Under the pieces are notes generated by a model that worked only from the letters and a program-made list of their open reading frames with translations, was not told the origin of the DNA and made no database searches. A stretch of 64,000 bases of DNA from Bacteroidales bacterium (GTDB lineage Bacteria; Bacteroidota; Bacteroidia; Bacteroidales; Lentimicrobiaceae), in the NCBI GenBank assembly GCA_016705005.1, contig JADIZB010000020.1, positions 56,430 to 120,429 of the forward strand, given 5' to 3'. The position numbers and the translations under genes were made by a program. Of this stretch, positions 19,142-29,086 are shown piece after piece (position 1 is the first letter of the stretch; the number at the start of each line of letters is the position of its first letter).

Positions 19142-20209
19142 ATGAAAAGGAAGATCATAATTGTCAGTGTCATCATACTGGTATGCGTTGCCGGCCTTAT
19201 GAAGTTATATGTCAATAAAAAACAAATCGATGCCGATTCAGCCCCACGGATAAGCAAAGTAAGTGTGCCTGTTTTCGTGGAAACAGTGAAGGAATCGAAG
19301 CTTGACAACAGCTTTTCGGTGAACGGCACATTCGATCCCGCCCGCGAAATAGCCATCATTTCGCAGACCCAGGGCAAAATAGTTAGCCTGAATTTCAACA
19401 ACGGGGATTTTGTGAAAGAAGGACAAATTCTTGCCAGTTGCGACCTCGAACTGCTTGAAGCTCAAAAAGACCTTGCCAATGCCAATCTCGATAAATGCAC
19501 CAATGACCTGAAAAAATTCAGGGAAATGCTGCAAACCAAAGCTGCCACGCAACAACAGATTGATGAGCTGCAACTCGCCCTTTATAATGCACAGGCAAGC
19601 TATGTTACCGTCACCAAGCAGATTGAATATTCCATCATCAAAGCGCCTTTCAGCGGATACATTACAGGAAAGCATATTGAAAAGGGAAGCATGATCATGC
19701 CCGGTACTCCGGTTGCTGAAATGATGGACATCAGTACCATGAAATTCAATGCAGGGATTGCCGAATCAGACCTTGCTAAAATCAGTAATAACCAGGACGT
19801 TAAGGTAGTGGCCGATATTTATGAAGGCTTTACTTATGCCGGAAAAATTAAAAATATAGGCATGAAAGCAGATGATTCGCGCCGGTTCCCTGTAGAGATT
19901 GAAGTACGGAACAACGTCAGCAAACCCATTCGCTCCGGCATGTTCGGTATGGCTTACTTTACCAGTGAGGGAACGCACAATGCCATTTCTATTCCCCGGA
20001 CTGCTCTGGTTGGCAGTATCAAGGATCCGGCCGTATATATAGTTGAAAATGACAAGGCCCGGAAAAAGCCGATTAAGGTGGGTTCTGCCAGCGAAAAGTC
20101 GATTGAAGTCATTGAAGGATTAAAAGCGGGAGATAAAGTGGTGATATCCGGACAAATTAACCTTGATGACAATACTCCGGTTGCGATTTCAAACGAGAAA
20201 GCTCAGTAA
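19142..20209 (+). CDS. RND efflux periplasmic adaptor (membrane fusion protein)
   Basis: 355 residues with an N-terminal membrane anchor (IIIVSVIILVCVAGLMKLYV). The order of domains is barrel-sandwich/lipoyl half (IAIISQTQGKIVSLNFNNGD), a short alpha-helical hairpin at about 105-145 (LEAQKDLANANLDKCTNDLK), the second lipoyl half (IIKAPFSGYITGKHIEKGSM), then beta-barrel and membrane-proximal domains. It links the inner-membrane pump to the TolC channel. It lies between the channel and pump genes with gaps of six and three bases, an evident operon. Confidence 0.92.
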   Translation: MKRKIIIVSVIILVCVAGLMKLYVNKKQIDADSAPRISKVSVPVFVETVKESKLDNSFSVNGTFDPAREIAIISQTQGKIVSLNFNNGDFVKEGQILASCDLELLEAQKDLANANLDKCTNDLKKFREMLQTKAATQQQIDELQLALYNAQASYVTVTKQIEYSIIKAPFSGYITGKHIEKGSMIMPGTPVAEMMDISTMKFNAGIAESDLAKISNNQDVKVVADIYEGFTYAGKIKNIGMKADDSRRFPVEIEVRNNVSKPIRSGMFGMAYFTSEGTHNAISIPRTALVGSIKDPAVYIVENDKARKKPIKVGSASEKSIEVIEGLKAGDKVVISGQINLDDNTPVAISNEKAQ

Positions 20210-20212
20210 GCC

Positions 20213-23200
20213 ATGAACATTACAGAACTATCCATCAGGCGGCCATCACTCATTGTGGTGATCTTTGCCGTGCTCACCTTTCTGGGCGTTGTGAGTTTCC
20301 AGGCACTCAAATATGAATTGCTGCCGAAGTATTCGCAACCTGTTCTTCTGGTGATCACCCCTTATCCCGGTGCTTCCCCTTCGGAAGTGGAGAACACAGT
20401 AACCAAAAATATTGAGGATGCGATTTCGTCGCTGGAGCAGATCGACAATATCCAGTCGACTTCCTATGAAGGGGTCTCCGTTACCGTCATCATTTTCAAC
20501 AGCGATGCCGATATGAACAAGGCATTGCAGAACTGCCAGCTGAAAATGAACAATGTCAGGGAGGGATTGCCCAGGGATGTCAGAACACCCATCATTTACA
20601 ACTTCTCCATGGACGATATGCCCATCATGCGCATGGGGATTACGGCCGATGTTTCGTCCACCGAGTTGTACGATATCGTGAAGCAAAAGTTAAGACCCAT
20701 GCTCTCTACCCAACAGGGCGTTTCACAGGTTGAAATGATCGGGGGTGAAGAGCGCGAAATCCGCGTCAGCGTTGACAATGAAAAACTTGAAGCCCGGGGT
20801 ATTTCCATCATTCATATCACACAGGCGGTTCAGGCTTCAAACATTGATTTCCCGACAGGAAAAATAAAAGGGGATGACAAACAGGTGATCATCCGCCTTG
20901 CCGGGAAATTCAGCGATATCGAAAGCCTCAGGGAACTGGTGGTCAGTGTCGATCGCAACGGAAGTCCGGTAAAACTGAAAGACGTTGCCGATGTGCTTGA
21001 TACCAAGAAGGAAACCCGCAATGTATACCGTATCAACGGGATAAACTCGCTGGGCATCAATATTTATAAACAGCCCGACGGGAATGAGGTAACGGTCAGC
21101 GAAAACATCAGGGAAGAGATTAAAAAGATGGAGGCGATGTATAAGGACATCAACCTGAAGGTGGTCATCGCCAATGATACTTCCGATTTTACGCTCACCT
21201 CGGCCAATGCGGTTGAGAGAGATCTGTTAATGGCCATTCTTCTGGTTGCACTGGTAATGCTCGTATTCCTGCACAGCCTGCGCAACTCTTTTATCGTGAT
21301 GGTGGCCATCCCGGCATCCCTTATTTCGACTTTTATCGGCATGAGCCTGCTGGATTTTTCGCTCAACATCATTTCCATGGTGGCCATTGCGCTGGTCATC
21401 GGTATCCTGGTTGACGATTCTATTGTAGTACTTGAAAACATCTACCGTCACCTCGAAAAAGGCAAACCCCGGCGACAGGCGGCCATTGACGGGCGAAATG
21501 AGATCAGCTATACTGCCCTTTCCATCACCCTGGTTGATGTGGTGGTATTCCTGCCTATTGCTGTTATCACCAGTATGATTTCCGGACTGTTGCGTCAGTT
21601 TACCCTGGTGGTTGTGATTTCTACCCTGCTCAGCCTCTTTGTATCGTTTACCCTGACTCCGTTGCTGGCATCACGCTTTGCCAAATTCGAACAATACAGG
21701 AAGGGTTCCTTTATGAGCCATCTGATCGAAATATTTGAAAAGTGGCTTGGCCGGATCACCGAAGGTTACGCACAGGCACTGGCATGGTCGTTACGCCATA
21801 AGCTAACCATCATGGCCGGTGCCACAGTCATCCTGATTTCATCGCTGCTTCTTCCCGCAATGGGATTTATTGGTTCGGAATTCATCAGCATCGGCGACAG
21901 GGGTGAGGTAATCATACAACTCGAACTGCCCAAAGATGCCACCATCGAACAAACCAACCTGAATACCCTGAAAGCGGAGCAATATATTATGAAGCTTCCG
22001 GAAGTTACCGAGGTATTTGCCACAGTGGGCATAACTTCCGGATTCGATGCCGGGGCCGGAAATTCCTATAAATCGGAGATCTATGTCAAAATGGTTGAAA
22101 AAGAGAAGCGTAACCTCACGGCCGACAAGTTTGCCTGGAAGCTGAAGGAAGAACTTACCACACTGCTTACGGGTGTTAAAGTGCGTTCCACCATTGTCTC
22201 CCTGCTGGGGACATCGGATATGGATCCCGTGCAGTTTGTGCTGGCCGGATCAGAAATGGACACCCTGATGCATTATGCGCGCCTGGTGGAAGCTGAAGTC
22301 AAGAAAGTTCCGGGTACAGCCGAAGTGAAGCTGACCGTTGAAGAAGGTAACCCGGAAATCAGCGTGAAGATTGACCGCGATAAGATGGCGAAGCTTGGTC
22401 TGAACATGGCCATCGTGGGAACCACCATGCAGAATGCCTTCACTGGCAACACGGATTCAAAATTCTCACAGGGTGTCAACGATTACGACATCAACATTAC
22501 CCTCGATGAGTTCAACAAGCGCAACATCAACGATATTGCCAACCTCTCATTCGTAAATAACTACGGTCAGCTGGTGCGTCTGAACCAGTTCTCATCGCTG
22601 ACCCCAACCACAGGTACCACCGTGTTGCAACGCTACAACCGTCAGTCGTCGGTTACGGTCAGTTCGCAGGTGGTAGGCCGGCCGGTAGGATCGGTGGGTG
22701 AAGACATTGTGAAGCGCCTCGATAAGGTAAAACTGCCGGCCGATGTTTCCCTGATCAAGGAGGGCGACCTGAAATACCAGGCCGAGGCCTTTGGCAGTAT
22801 GTTCCTGGCCTTCCTGGCTTCGATCCTGTTTGTTTATCTGATTATGGTGGCGCTGTACGATTCCTATGTCTATCCGTTTGTGGTGCTATTCTCCATACCG
22901 CTGGCCATCGTAGGTGCGCTCATCGCCCTGGCGCTGGCCCGGCAGTCGCTTACCATTTTCTCCATCCTTGGCATCATCATGCTGGTGGGGCTGGTGGGCA
23001 AGAATGCCATTCTGCTGGTCGATTTTACCAATCAGATGAAGCGAGAGGGTATGGCCACCGCAGAAGCATTGATAGAGGCCGGACGTGTGCGTCTGCGTCC
23101 GATCCTGATGACGACCTTCTCTATGATCTTCGGTATGATGCCCATCGCCCTGGCTTCGGGTGCGGGTTCGGAATGGAAGAATGGCATCGCCATCGCCATC

Positions 23201-23329
23201 ATCGGCGGTCTGACCAGTTCGCTATTGCTGACCCTGGTGGTGGTGCCGGTGATGTATGTGATCTTCGATAAGATGATTGAACGTGTCAACCGGAGACGGA
23301 AAAGGAAAGAAGCGGAGGCTGCAGGCTGA
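20213..23329 (+). CDS. RND efflux pump permease, HAE1/AcrB-like
   Basis: 1038 residues, typical for AcrB homologues. The N-terminus (MNITELSIRRPSLIVVIFAV) is the first transmembrane helix. Porter domains contain the usual YPGASPSEVE stretch. The transmembrane helix 4 proton-relay aspartates are present in GILVDDSIVVLENIYRH. The second half repeats the fold, with GLVGKNAILLVDFTNQ and the RLRPILMTTFSMIFGMMPIA signature. It acts as a trimer driven by proton flow and exports drugs, bile salts, metabolites or similar compounds. It is the last gene of the operon; no clear terminator was seen after the stop. Confidence 0.95.
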   Translation: MNITELSIRRPSLIVVIFAVLTFLGVVSFQALKYELLPKYSQPVLLVITPYPGASPSEVENTVTKNIEDAISSLEQIDNIQSTSYEGVSVTVIIFNSDADMNKALQNCQLKMNNVREGLPRDVRTPIIYNFSMDDMPIMRMGITADVSSTELYDIVKQKLRPMLSTQQGVSQVEMIGGEEREIRVSVDNEKLEARGISIIHITQAVQASNIDFPTGKIKGDDKQVIIRLAGKFSDIESLRELVVSVDRNGSPVKLKDVADVLDTKKETRNVYRINGINSLGINIYKQPDGNEVTVSENIREEIKKMEAMYKDINLKVVIANDTSDFTLTSANAVERDLLMAILLVALVMLVFLHSLRNSFIVMVAIPASLISTFIGMSLLDFSLNIISMVAIALVIGILVDDSIVVLENIYRHLEKGKPRRQAAIDGRNEISYTALSITLVDVVVFLPIAVITSMISGLLRQFTLVVVISTLLSLFVSFTLTPLLASRFAKFEQYRKGSFMSHLIEIFEKWLGRITEGYAQALAWSLRHKLTIMAGATVILISSLLLPAMGFIGSEFISIGDRGEVIIQLELPKDATIEQTNLNTLKAEQYIMKLPEVTEVFATVGITSGFDAGAGNSYKSEIYVKMVEKEKRNLTADKFAWKLKEELTTLLTGVKVRSTIVSLLGTSDMDPVQFVLAGSEMDTLMHYARLVEAEVKKVPGTAEVKLTVEEGNPEISVKIDRDKMAKLGLNMAIVGTTMQNAFTGNTDSKFSQGVNDYDINITLDEFNKRNINDIANLSFVNNYGQLVRLNQFSSLTPTTGTTVLQRYNRQSSVTVSSQVVGRPVGSVGEDIVKRLDKVKLPADVSLIKEGDLKYQAEAFGSMFLAFLASILFVYLIMVALYDSYVYPFVVLFSIPLAIVGALIALALARQSLTIFSILGIIMLVGLVGKNAILLVDFTNQMKREGMATAEALIEAGRVRLRPILMTTFSMIFGMMPIALASGAGSEWKNGIAIAIIGGLTSSLLLTLVVVPVMYVIFDKMIERVNRRRKRKEAEAAG

Positions 23330-23479
23330 TCTTAGTGCTGAGGGGGTATTTTGGAATGGGTTGGGGGTGAATCGGAATGGAAATGTGGGAATTTGTGGTG
23401 AATTCTTAACAGAACATTGTCCACCCTTTGATGAGCCAGGCAATTAATTTGATCGTAAGTTATTGCTGGCTTACTATTC

Positions 23480-24421
23480 TCAGAAATACAACCCATGCAC
23501 CTTCACCCCCTTCTTGCTGAATTCCAGCGCTGGCATCGGGAACTTGAAGATGCTCAGGTATTTCAGGCAAACATTCAGGGTTCTTGAATTGGTCCTGATT
23601 TTGGAGAGATTGATATCGGGGGCAACATAAAACTTCCTGTAACGGTCAAAAGAGGGGAGAGGTACCCCGTCTTCGTTTTCGGCCGGGTTGGAAAGACCTC
23701 CTGTCATTCCTTCACCACCGTAGCCGGCAGCCACATTCAGCCATTTCGGGAAACGCGAATCCTTCTTCAGGAAAGAATGTATGTTGGCCGACAGCCAGAA
23801 AGTCTGCCCGTTGTAGTCCTTGATCATCCTTTCAACAAAACTGTGTCCCAATTGATCGGGCCGGTATTGCTGGTAACCGGTCATATGCACCGACCATTTG
23901 ATCTGGATCCGCTGCTCTTCCCACAGCAGTTGCTGACTGATAAAAGTTGCAGAACCAACCGTATTGGCAATCAGATCACCACCCGATGCACCCCATTCGG
24001 CCGAAAAGCCGTCGAGAATTTCAATCACTGTGAGATAGAAAAACCCCATGCCTCCCCCGTAAATGGCCGATTTTCGCTTATCCACCCCTGCCCAGCGCAA
24101 CGATTCATAGCCGATCATGCCCATATAATAGGCATTAAAGGCATGTCCGCCCTTGTCGAGCTGAAGCCATTCATGGTTGTCGTTTATAAAATGAAAAGAA
24201 GTCTGTGGAAAATCCTTGTACCACATCTGGTATAAGCCAAACATGGTTCCGGCATAGGCCAGCGAGCCCCCGATCACCAGGCCGGTCAGGCGTGCCTTGT
24301 TGATCTGGCCATCTTTCTCAACAGCTGTGATAGAGTCAGCTTTCTGTGCCATCCCATGGAGACCAGCGGAAAGCAGGATGATCGTCAGAAGACCGGATTT
24401 GATACAGGTACTAATGGCCAT
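23480..24421 (-). CDS. DUF2279-family predicted periplasmic protein
   Basis: About 313 residues from the ATG at 24421, which overlaps the stop codon of the phosphomannomutase gene by 11 bases and gives a proper signal peptide (MAISTCIKSGLLTIILLSAG then a cut near MAQ). A longer reading from 24457 is possible but lies deeper in the neighbour. DUF2279 features include WYKDFPQTSFHFINDNHEWL, DKGGHAFNAYYM, and FSAEWGASGGDLIANTVGS near the middle. The family is found in periplasm or envelope and its biochemical role is not established. Overlap with the upstream gene points to translational coupling. Confidence 0.8.
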   Translation of the reverse strand: MAISTCIKSGLLTIILLSAGLHGMAQKADSITAVEKDGQINKARLTGLVIGGSLAYAGTMFGLYQMWYKDFPQTSFHFINDNHEWLQLDKGGHAFNAYYMGMIGYESLRWAGVDKRKSAIYGGGMGFFYLTVIEILDGFSAEWGASGGDLIANTVGSATFISQQLLWEEQRIQIKWSVHMTGYQQYRPDQLGHSFVERMIKDYNGQTFWLSANIHSFLKKDSRFPKWLNVAAGYGGEGMTGGLSNPAENEDGVPLPSFDRYRKFYVAPDINLSKIRTNSRTLNVCLKYLSIFKFPMPALEFSKKGVKVHGLYF

Positions 24422-25774
24422 GCACGCCCACTGTGATGAAAGGTTTAAGGATTTCAAGGGCTTTGACCTTTTTACTTTCGAGCAGCACAGTGTTCCTGGC
24501 TTCTGCCAGAAATCTCAGGTATGGTTCTGTATTGGAAGGCCTTACATTAAACCACCAGTCGGCGAATTCAATGCGGTAACCATCAAAATCATGGAAAGCC
24601 ACCGGTTTTTCATCAGCAATAAAGGCATTCTTGAGGGCATCCATGGCTTCTGCTTTCCGGTCAACGTGAAAGTTTATTTCTCCGGTCCCTTTGTATCTGC
24701 TGATGCTGTTTATCAATTCCGATAGCGTGGTACCCCCGGCGAGGTGTTTCTTTACCTCGCCAAGGATAATCAAGGCCGCAACATAGGCCGAATCGGAATA
24801 ATAAAAATCGCGGAAATAGTAATGACCGGCCAGTTCCCCCCCGAACAAACCATTAATTTCGCGGAGTTTCAGGGCAGCGTATGCCCGTCCGACCCTCCAC
24901 ATATGCATTTTAAATCCTTTGCTTTCAACATATTCGGTCACCGACTTTGAGGTGCGGATGTCCTGTATGGCGTTGCCTGTCAAACCCTTGCCGGAAAAAT
25001 ATCCGGCCAGAACTGCAATCATCATATCCGGCTGTATGAACTGCCCTTTTTCATCAACAAACATAACCCGGTCGGCGTCCCCGTCGAAGATCAGTCCGAT
25101 GTCGCATTTGTTGTCCAGGACCAGTTTCTTAAGGTCTGCCACGTTCTCCTCTTCGAGCGGATTGGGTTCGTGATTCGGGAAGGTTCCGTCAGGTGTATCA
25201 AAGATATAGATCGGGTCATCACCCAGCAGATCATGGATCAGCAGCGACCCCATGCCATTGGAGCAGTCTATGGCAATCTTCAGTCCGCTCAGATCGGTTT
25301 TATATTGTGAAAGGAACTCAAGGTACTCTTTTGTGAAGTTGAAATTTGTGTAGATACCGGGTGTACCTGCCGGAACAATCTCACTTGTTTCAGCCATTTC
25401 GAGCAGTTCGGAGAGGCCTGAATCAAACCCTACCGGCAGTGCTTCGGCGCGGGAGATTTTAAGTCCGTTGTAACTTGCAGGGTTATGTGAAGCCGTGATC
25501 ATGACCGAGGCCTGGTAATTAAACCGGGCTGTAGCCCAATAGATCATCGGGGTTGTGCATTCACCGGCAACGTGCACATCGGCACCGGCATCGGTGATCC
25601 CCCTGCAAAAAACTCAAGTATTTCAGGCGATGATACCCTGACATCATGACCAATCAGCACAGTTTCGGCACCCAGCAGCTGCGGCAGAAAAAATCCGATT
25701 TTGTAAACATCGTTTCCGTTGAAGTCTTTATTGTAAACGCCCCTGATATCGTAGGCTTTAAAGGCATTTCTCAT
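24411..25774 (-). pseudogene. manB: Phosphomannomutase/phosphoglucomutase, one frameshift at 25599-25603
   Basis: Two overlapping frames form one alpha-D-phosphohexomutase. The N-terminal part (25774 downwards) starts MRNAFKAYDIRGVY. The rest holds the phosphoserine loop TASHNP, the metal loop DGDADRVMFVDE, the sugar loop GGELAGHYYFRD and the phosphate loop RPSNTEPYLRF, so all four active-site loops are present. The frame changes at a run of five C (G on the coding strand). Adding one base restores FFAGGITDAGADVHVAGEC and a 454-residue protein of normal length. The enzyme interconverts hexose 1- and 6-phosphates for nucleotide-sugar and glycan synthesis. A sequencing deletion is more likely than true loss because every catalytic motif is intact. 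Confidence 0.85.
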
Positions 25775-26194
25775 TTTTTGATCTGGTATTGATTTTTATT
25801 GTGAATATCTTACTAATCAGTAGGCAGTAGGCAGTTGGCAGTTAACAACTAAAAACTAACAGCCGTGCCTGCCGGCAGGCAGGTTAACAGTTAAAAGTTT
25901 TAAGATTTTACCCATCAAGTAATTAAACCGTAAACCCTGACTGCCGTTTTACCCGCCATAGGAGGGCTGGCAAGCCGCCACTGCGGGCAGGCCGTAAATT
26001 CTTTACTCGTCATTTGTCACCCTGAGCGCAGTCGAAGGGCGTCATTCGTCACTTGTCACCCTGAGCGGCGGTGGTCGAGCGATGGTGGTCGAGCGAAGTC
26101 GAGACCAGTCGAGACCAGCCGAAGGGCATCATTCCCCGCCTGCGCTACGCTCCTGCGGGGCAAGCGCGTCATTCGTCATTCGTAATTCCATTTG
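25775..26194. repeat. Composite intergenic repeat, copy 1
   Basis: No gene. It contains a 14-base palindrome GCCTGCCGGCAGGC at 25867-25880, a CCGCCACTGCGGGCAGG segment, then CACCCTGAGCGCAGTCGAAG, GGTGGTCGAGCGA units, an inverted CCCCGCCTGCG ... TGCGGGG hairpin, and seven-base GTCATTC-type units. The same segments in the same order occur at 52.34-52.81 kb. Bases 26009-26047 are identical to 52680-52718 over 39 bases. The last units overlap the mltG stop codon. Confidence 0.85.
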
Positions 26195-27280
26195 TCATTT
26201 GTAGATGTTTTTCCTGTTCAGCGCCTGCTGATATTTCCATGCATTCAGGTTGTGCTGTTCAAGGGTTCGTGCGAAGTTGTGATATCCTGAAAAGTCTTCA
26301 CGGGCGCAGAAAAACATAAACTCATGTTGTTCTCTGTTAAGCACGGCGTCAATTGATGCTACCGAAGGCAGACAAATCGGGCCCGGTGGAAGACCGGTGT
26401 ATTTGTATGTGTTGTAGGGTGATTCAATCTGTTTGTGAATATTGAGAACCCTTCTCATTTCAAAATCGCCGTGGGCAAATACAAGAGTGGGGTCCGCTTC
26501 AAGTAACCAGCCATCTTTAAGTCGGTTAAGGTAAACACCGGCGACCCTTGGCTTTTCATCGTTTTTATTGGTCTCTTTTTCAACAATTGAAGCCAGGGTA
26601 ATCACCTCGTGACGGTTCATGTTCAGAGATTTCAGCTTTTCGGCACGGCCCCGGCTCCAGAATTTTTCGGATTCCGACTTCATCCTGTCGATAAATTCAC
26701 GGGCAGTGGTGGTCCAGTAAAATTCGTAGGTGTCAGGAATCATGATGGTAAACAAACTCGATCTGGTTACCCCCAGCGAATCGAGGTAAGCGGTGTCGTT
26801 AAGCAACCTGACAATTGACAGAGAATCGGCTTCAATCTGTTTACTGATCCTTCCGGCAAGCTGATCGGGTGTCCTGATGTTGTTGAAAATAACCATTACA
26901 GGTTCCTGGCGTCCGCTGCGCAACATATTCACAAGTTCCAGGTTTCCCATACCGCGTGTAATTTTATACCGCCCCGGTTTTATGATGTTTTCATATTTTT
27001 TTAATCTGGCAACCAGCTCAAACGACTTTCTGTTCACGATCAGCCCGTGCAGATACAGGCTCTTTTTTACCGAGTCGAAATTACTGCCTGTAGGAATGGT
27101 AAAAAAAGCTTCCTCTTTATCGCCGGTATAGGTATTGGGCTGATAAGCAGCATTGTATAGCATCCAACCTCCTGCCAGTGCGAGAATAAGCAGGATAAGA
27201 AGGGTTATCAGAAGACGACGCCTGGGTTTCTTGCTATCTGATCTTCTGCCTGTATACCTGGGGTGGTAGTATTCGCTCAT
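26195..27280 (-). CDS. mltG: Endolytic murein transglycosylase MltG
   Basis: 361 residues. It has a short basic cytoplasmic tail, one transmembrane helix (about 23-43, LLITLLILLILALAGGWML), a LysM-like region (FFTIPTGSNFDSVKKSLY) and the YceG catalytic domain with the essential Glu in LASIVEKET, followed by VAGVYLNRL, DPTLVFA, YNTYKYTGLPPGPICLPS and a FFCAR strand. The enzyme cuts nascent peptidoglycan strands and helps end glycan polymerisation in the inner membrane. The start overlaps the stop of the acetyltransferase gene by ATGA, so translation is coupled. The stop codon lies within repeat-type sequence. Confidence 0.93.
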   Translation of the reverse strand: MSEYYHPRYTGRRSDSKKPRRRLLITLLILLILALAGGWMLYNAAYQPNTYTGDKEEAFFTIPTGSNFDSVKKSLYLHGLIVNRKSFELVARLKKYENIIKPGRYKITRGMGNLELVNMLRSGRQEPVMVIFNNIRTPDQLAGRISKQIEADSLSIVRLLNDTAYLDSLGVTRSSLFTIMIPDTYEFYWTTTAREFIDRMKSESEKFWSRGRAEKLKSLNMNRHEVITLASIVEKETNKNDEKPRVAGVYLNRLKDGWLLEADPTLVFAHGDFEMRRVLNIHKQIESPYNTYKYTGLPPGPICLPSVASIDAVLNREQHEFMFFCAREDFSGYHNFARTLEQHNLNAWKYQQALNRKNIYK

Positions 27281-27810
27281 GGTATCGATATTTTGCTGGT
27301 TATCAATTGCATGAAGTAGGCGTCATTCCACTGGTTATCCCACCATGTCCAATCTTTGCAGGTTCCGTTGATTTCGAATCCGGCTTTTTTAAATAAATGA
27401 AGACTCGCTTTGTTATCCGGAGTTATATGACAATAGAGCTGGTGCAGGTTCAGGGTGTTGAAACAATAATCGCATAACAGGGCGAGTGCATCAGTTGCAT
27501 ATCCTTTTCCCCTTTCATTGCCTGAAATCAGGATGCCAATGCCGGCCCTGCGGTGCAAAGGGTCAAAATCAAAAAGATCTATGGTGCCAACAGGTTCCTG
27601 ATTTTTATCGTTGTCGGTAATCATCAGTCTTAACTGCCTGACTGCAAAAATGTCATGATTTGCGGTGAGCACAAACTGTTCAATATCATACCTGGAATAA
27701 GGTGCATTGCTGTTGCTTACCCGCCAGACTGCCGGATCGTTTTCCCATTCATACAGGATATCAATGTCGGAAGGCTCCGGTGCTCTCAGGCTGATGATTT
27801 TTCCTTTCAT
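27277..27810 (-). CDS. GNAT-family N-acetyltransferase (RimJ/SpeG-like)
   Basis: 177 residues with the GNAT plan. The start resembles the RimJ/RimL or SpeG subgroup (ISLRAPEPSDIDILYEWEND). The acetyl-CoA loop lies in IGILISGNERGKGYATDAL (R/Q-x-x-G-x-G/A type), and NKASLHLFKKAGFEINGTCK is the standard C-terminal motif. The substrate could be a protein N-terminus, polyamine or amino acid derivative and cannot be told. It lies between dapF and mltG, overlapping mltG by four bases. Confidence 0.85.
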   Translation of the reverse strand: MKGKIISLRAPEPSDIDILYEWENDPAVWRVSNSNAPYSRYDIEQFVLTANHDIFAVRQLRLMITDNDKNQEPVGTIDLFDFDPLHRRAGIGILISGNERGKGYATDALALLCDYCFNTLNLHQLYCHITPDNKASLHLFKKAGFEINGTCKDWTWWDNQWNDAYFMQLITSKISIP

Positions 27811-27871
27811 ACTGCTTTGCCTTGAACTTATTCTTTTTAATATCCTTAATCAGCCAAAAGGTAATCCCTGG

Positions 27872-28660
27872 TTACCAGGTTGTGAGGTCTGTTTCACCCT
27901 TATAAACCAGTTTTACCGGTCCCTGCAGTTTTACATCCGAAAAGCGGCCTGCTTTTAACTGGTAACTTACTGACAACCTGCCCCCGGGCGTGTTAATTTC
28001 CCATGCAGTTTTTCCGGTTTTAAGTCCTGCAATCATGGCACAGGCAGTTACTCCGGTTCCGCAGGAAAGGGTTTCATTTTCAACACCCCTTTCATAGGTT
28101 CTGACATCCAGCAGATTATCGTGAATACTGACCCAATCGACATTGATGCCTTTTTCTGCATATTCAGGTGAATATCTGATATTTCTCCCTTCGGCAAACG
28201 TGTCGATTTCTGCGACGTTGGGAACGATAACAACAAAATGGGGGGTGCCTGTATTGATTTCAGAGCGGTCACCATATTTTTCGGGTTGTACGACATCGCG
28301 CATGCTGATTTCGACCACCCAGTCGGTTTCGGATATTCTTTTTACAAGGCCCTGATGAGGCCCGTCGCCAGCCAGAAATGAAACACTAAATCCTGTAATT
28401 CCAAGCATTGAAGCAAAGGCTGACGCACACCTGGCACCATTGCCACACATGTCGGCAGGGCTTCCATCGGCGTTGAAATAAATCATTTCAAAATCGTAAC
28501 CCTCTCTGGCGGCGATGATAATCAGTCCATCGGCACCTATTCCCAGATGACGATGACACATAGCGGCAATCGAATTTTTTGTCAGTCCGGTATCCGTATT
28601 CCTGCCATCAAGCATAATGAAATCGTTGCCTGCGCCATGGAATTTGTAGAAGTCTGTCAT
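27872..28660 (-). CDS. dapF: Diaminopimelate epimerase
   Basis: About 262 residues from the chosen start (MTDFYKFHGAGNDF), the normal length and N-terminus for the family. Alternatives at 28666 and 28687 add two or nine residues, but a putative -7 box at 28706-28713 leaves very little leader for the longest form. The catalytic cysteine pair is present in MCGNGARC and SCGTGVTAC. The enzyme converts LL- to meso-diaminopimelate for lysine and peptidoglycan synthesis in the cytoplasm. It heads the minus-strand run dapF, GNAT, mltG; the GNAT gene starts 61 bases downstream. Confidence 0.95.
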   Translation of the reverse strand: MTDFYKFHGAGNDFIMLDGRNTDTGLTKNSIAAMCHRHLGIGADGLIIIAAREGYDFEMIYFNADGSPADMCGNGARCASAFASMLGITGFSVSFLAGDGPHQGLVKRISETDWVVEISMRDVVQPEKYGDRSEINTGTPHFVVIVPNVAEIDTFAEGRNIRYSPEYAEKGINVDWVSIHDNLLDVRTYERGVENETLSCGTGVTACAMIAGLKTGKTAWEINTPGGRLSVSYQLKAGRFSDVKLQGPVKLVYKGETDLTTW

Positions 28661-28687
28661 CATCATGTAGCTTTGACATTTTGTCAC

Positions 28688-29086
28688 CCTCAGATGACAA
28701 GGTTACAAAGTTACAAAATTTAGAGTGTATAATTATGTTACAGATATTAAGTTCCTGTAAATTCGTTTTACACTGCATTGAATCTGCTGACCCATTTTCG
28801 TCCGGAATTGATTCCTGCACTTGTACTGTTTTTAAAACATTTAATATTAGTATGTTATGAAATAACTAAAATCAGACCCCTGAGTATAAAAACGTTGGTT
28901 CAAAGCCTGGGTGGATATTTATTCATCAATTATACCCCTGAAATGGTTAACAATTTTTAACAGCGTAATATGTAACAATGGTATTCGAATTGCGTTTAAA
29001 CAGATACCAACATTTGGAATGTCTCCTGATATTGATGAGACAGTGTTTATCAACCTTATGTTTACTAAATAAACCACTTTAAAACT
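28688..29086. other. Divergent intergenic region between dapF and the HtrA-type protease gene
   Basis: No credible gene. On the minus strand, TAACTTTG (28706-28713) is a possible dapF -7 box. A small TGTCACCCTCAGATGACA hairpin-like element lies at about 28682-28699. No convincing plus-strand promoter pair was found before 29087. Confidence 0.5.
28706..28713 (-). promoter_or_regulatory. Putative dapF -7 box (TAACTTTG on minus strand)
   Basis: Fits TAnnTTTG and lies about 45 bases before the preferred dapF start. No TTTG -33 element at standard spacing was seen, so support is moderate to weak. Confidence 0.35.

Noticed and set aside
25544..25774. Separate 76-residue gene
   Set aside because: It is the N-terminal part of the phosphomannomutase, split by a one-base deletion; all motifs downstream continue in the other frame.
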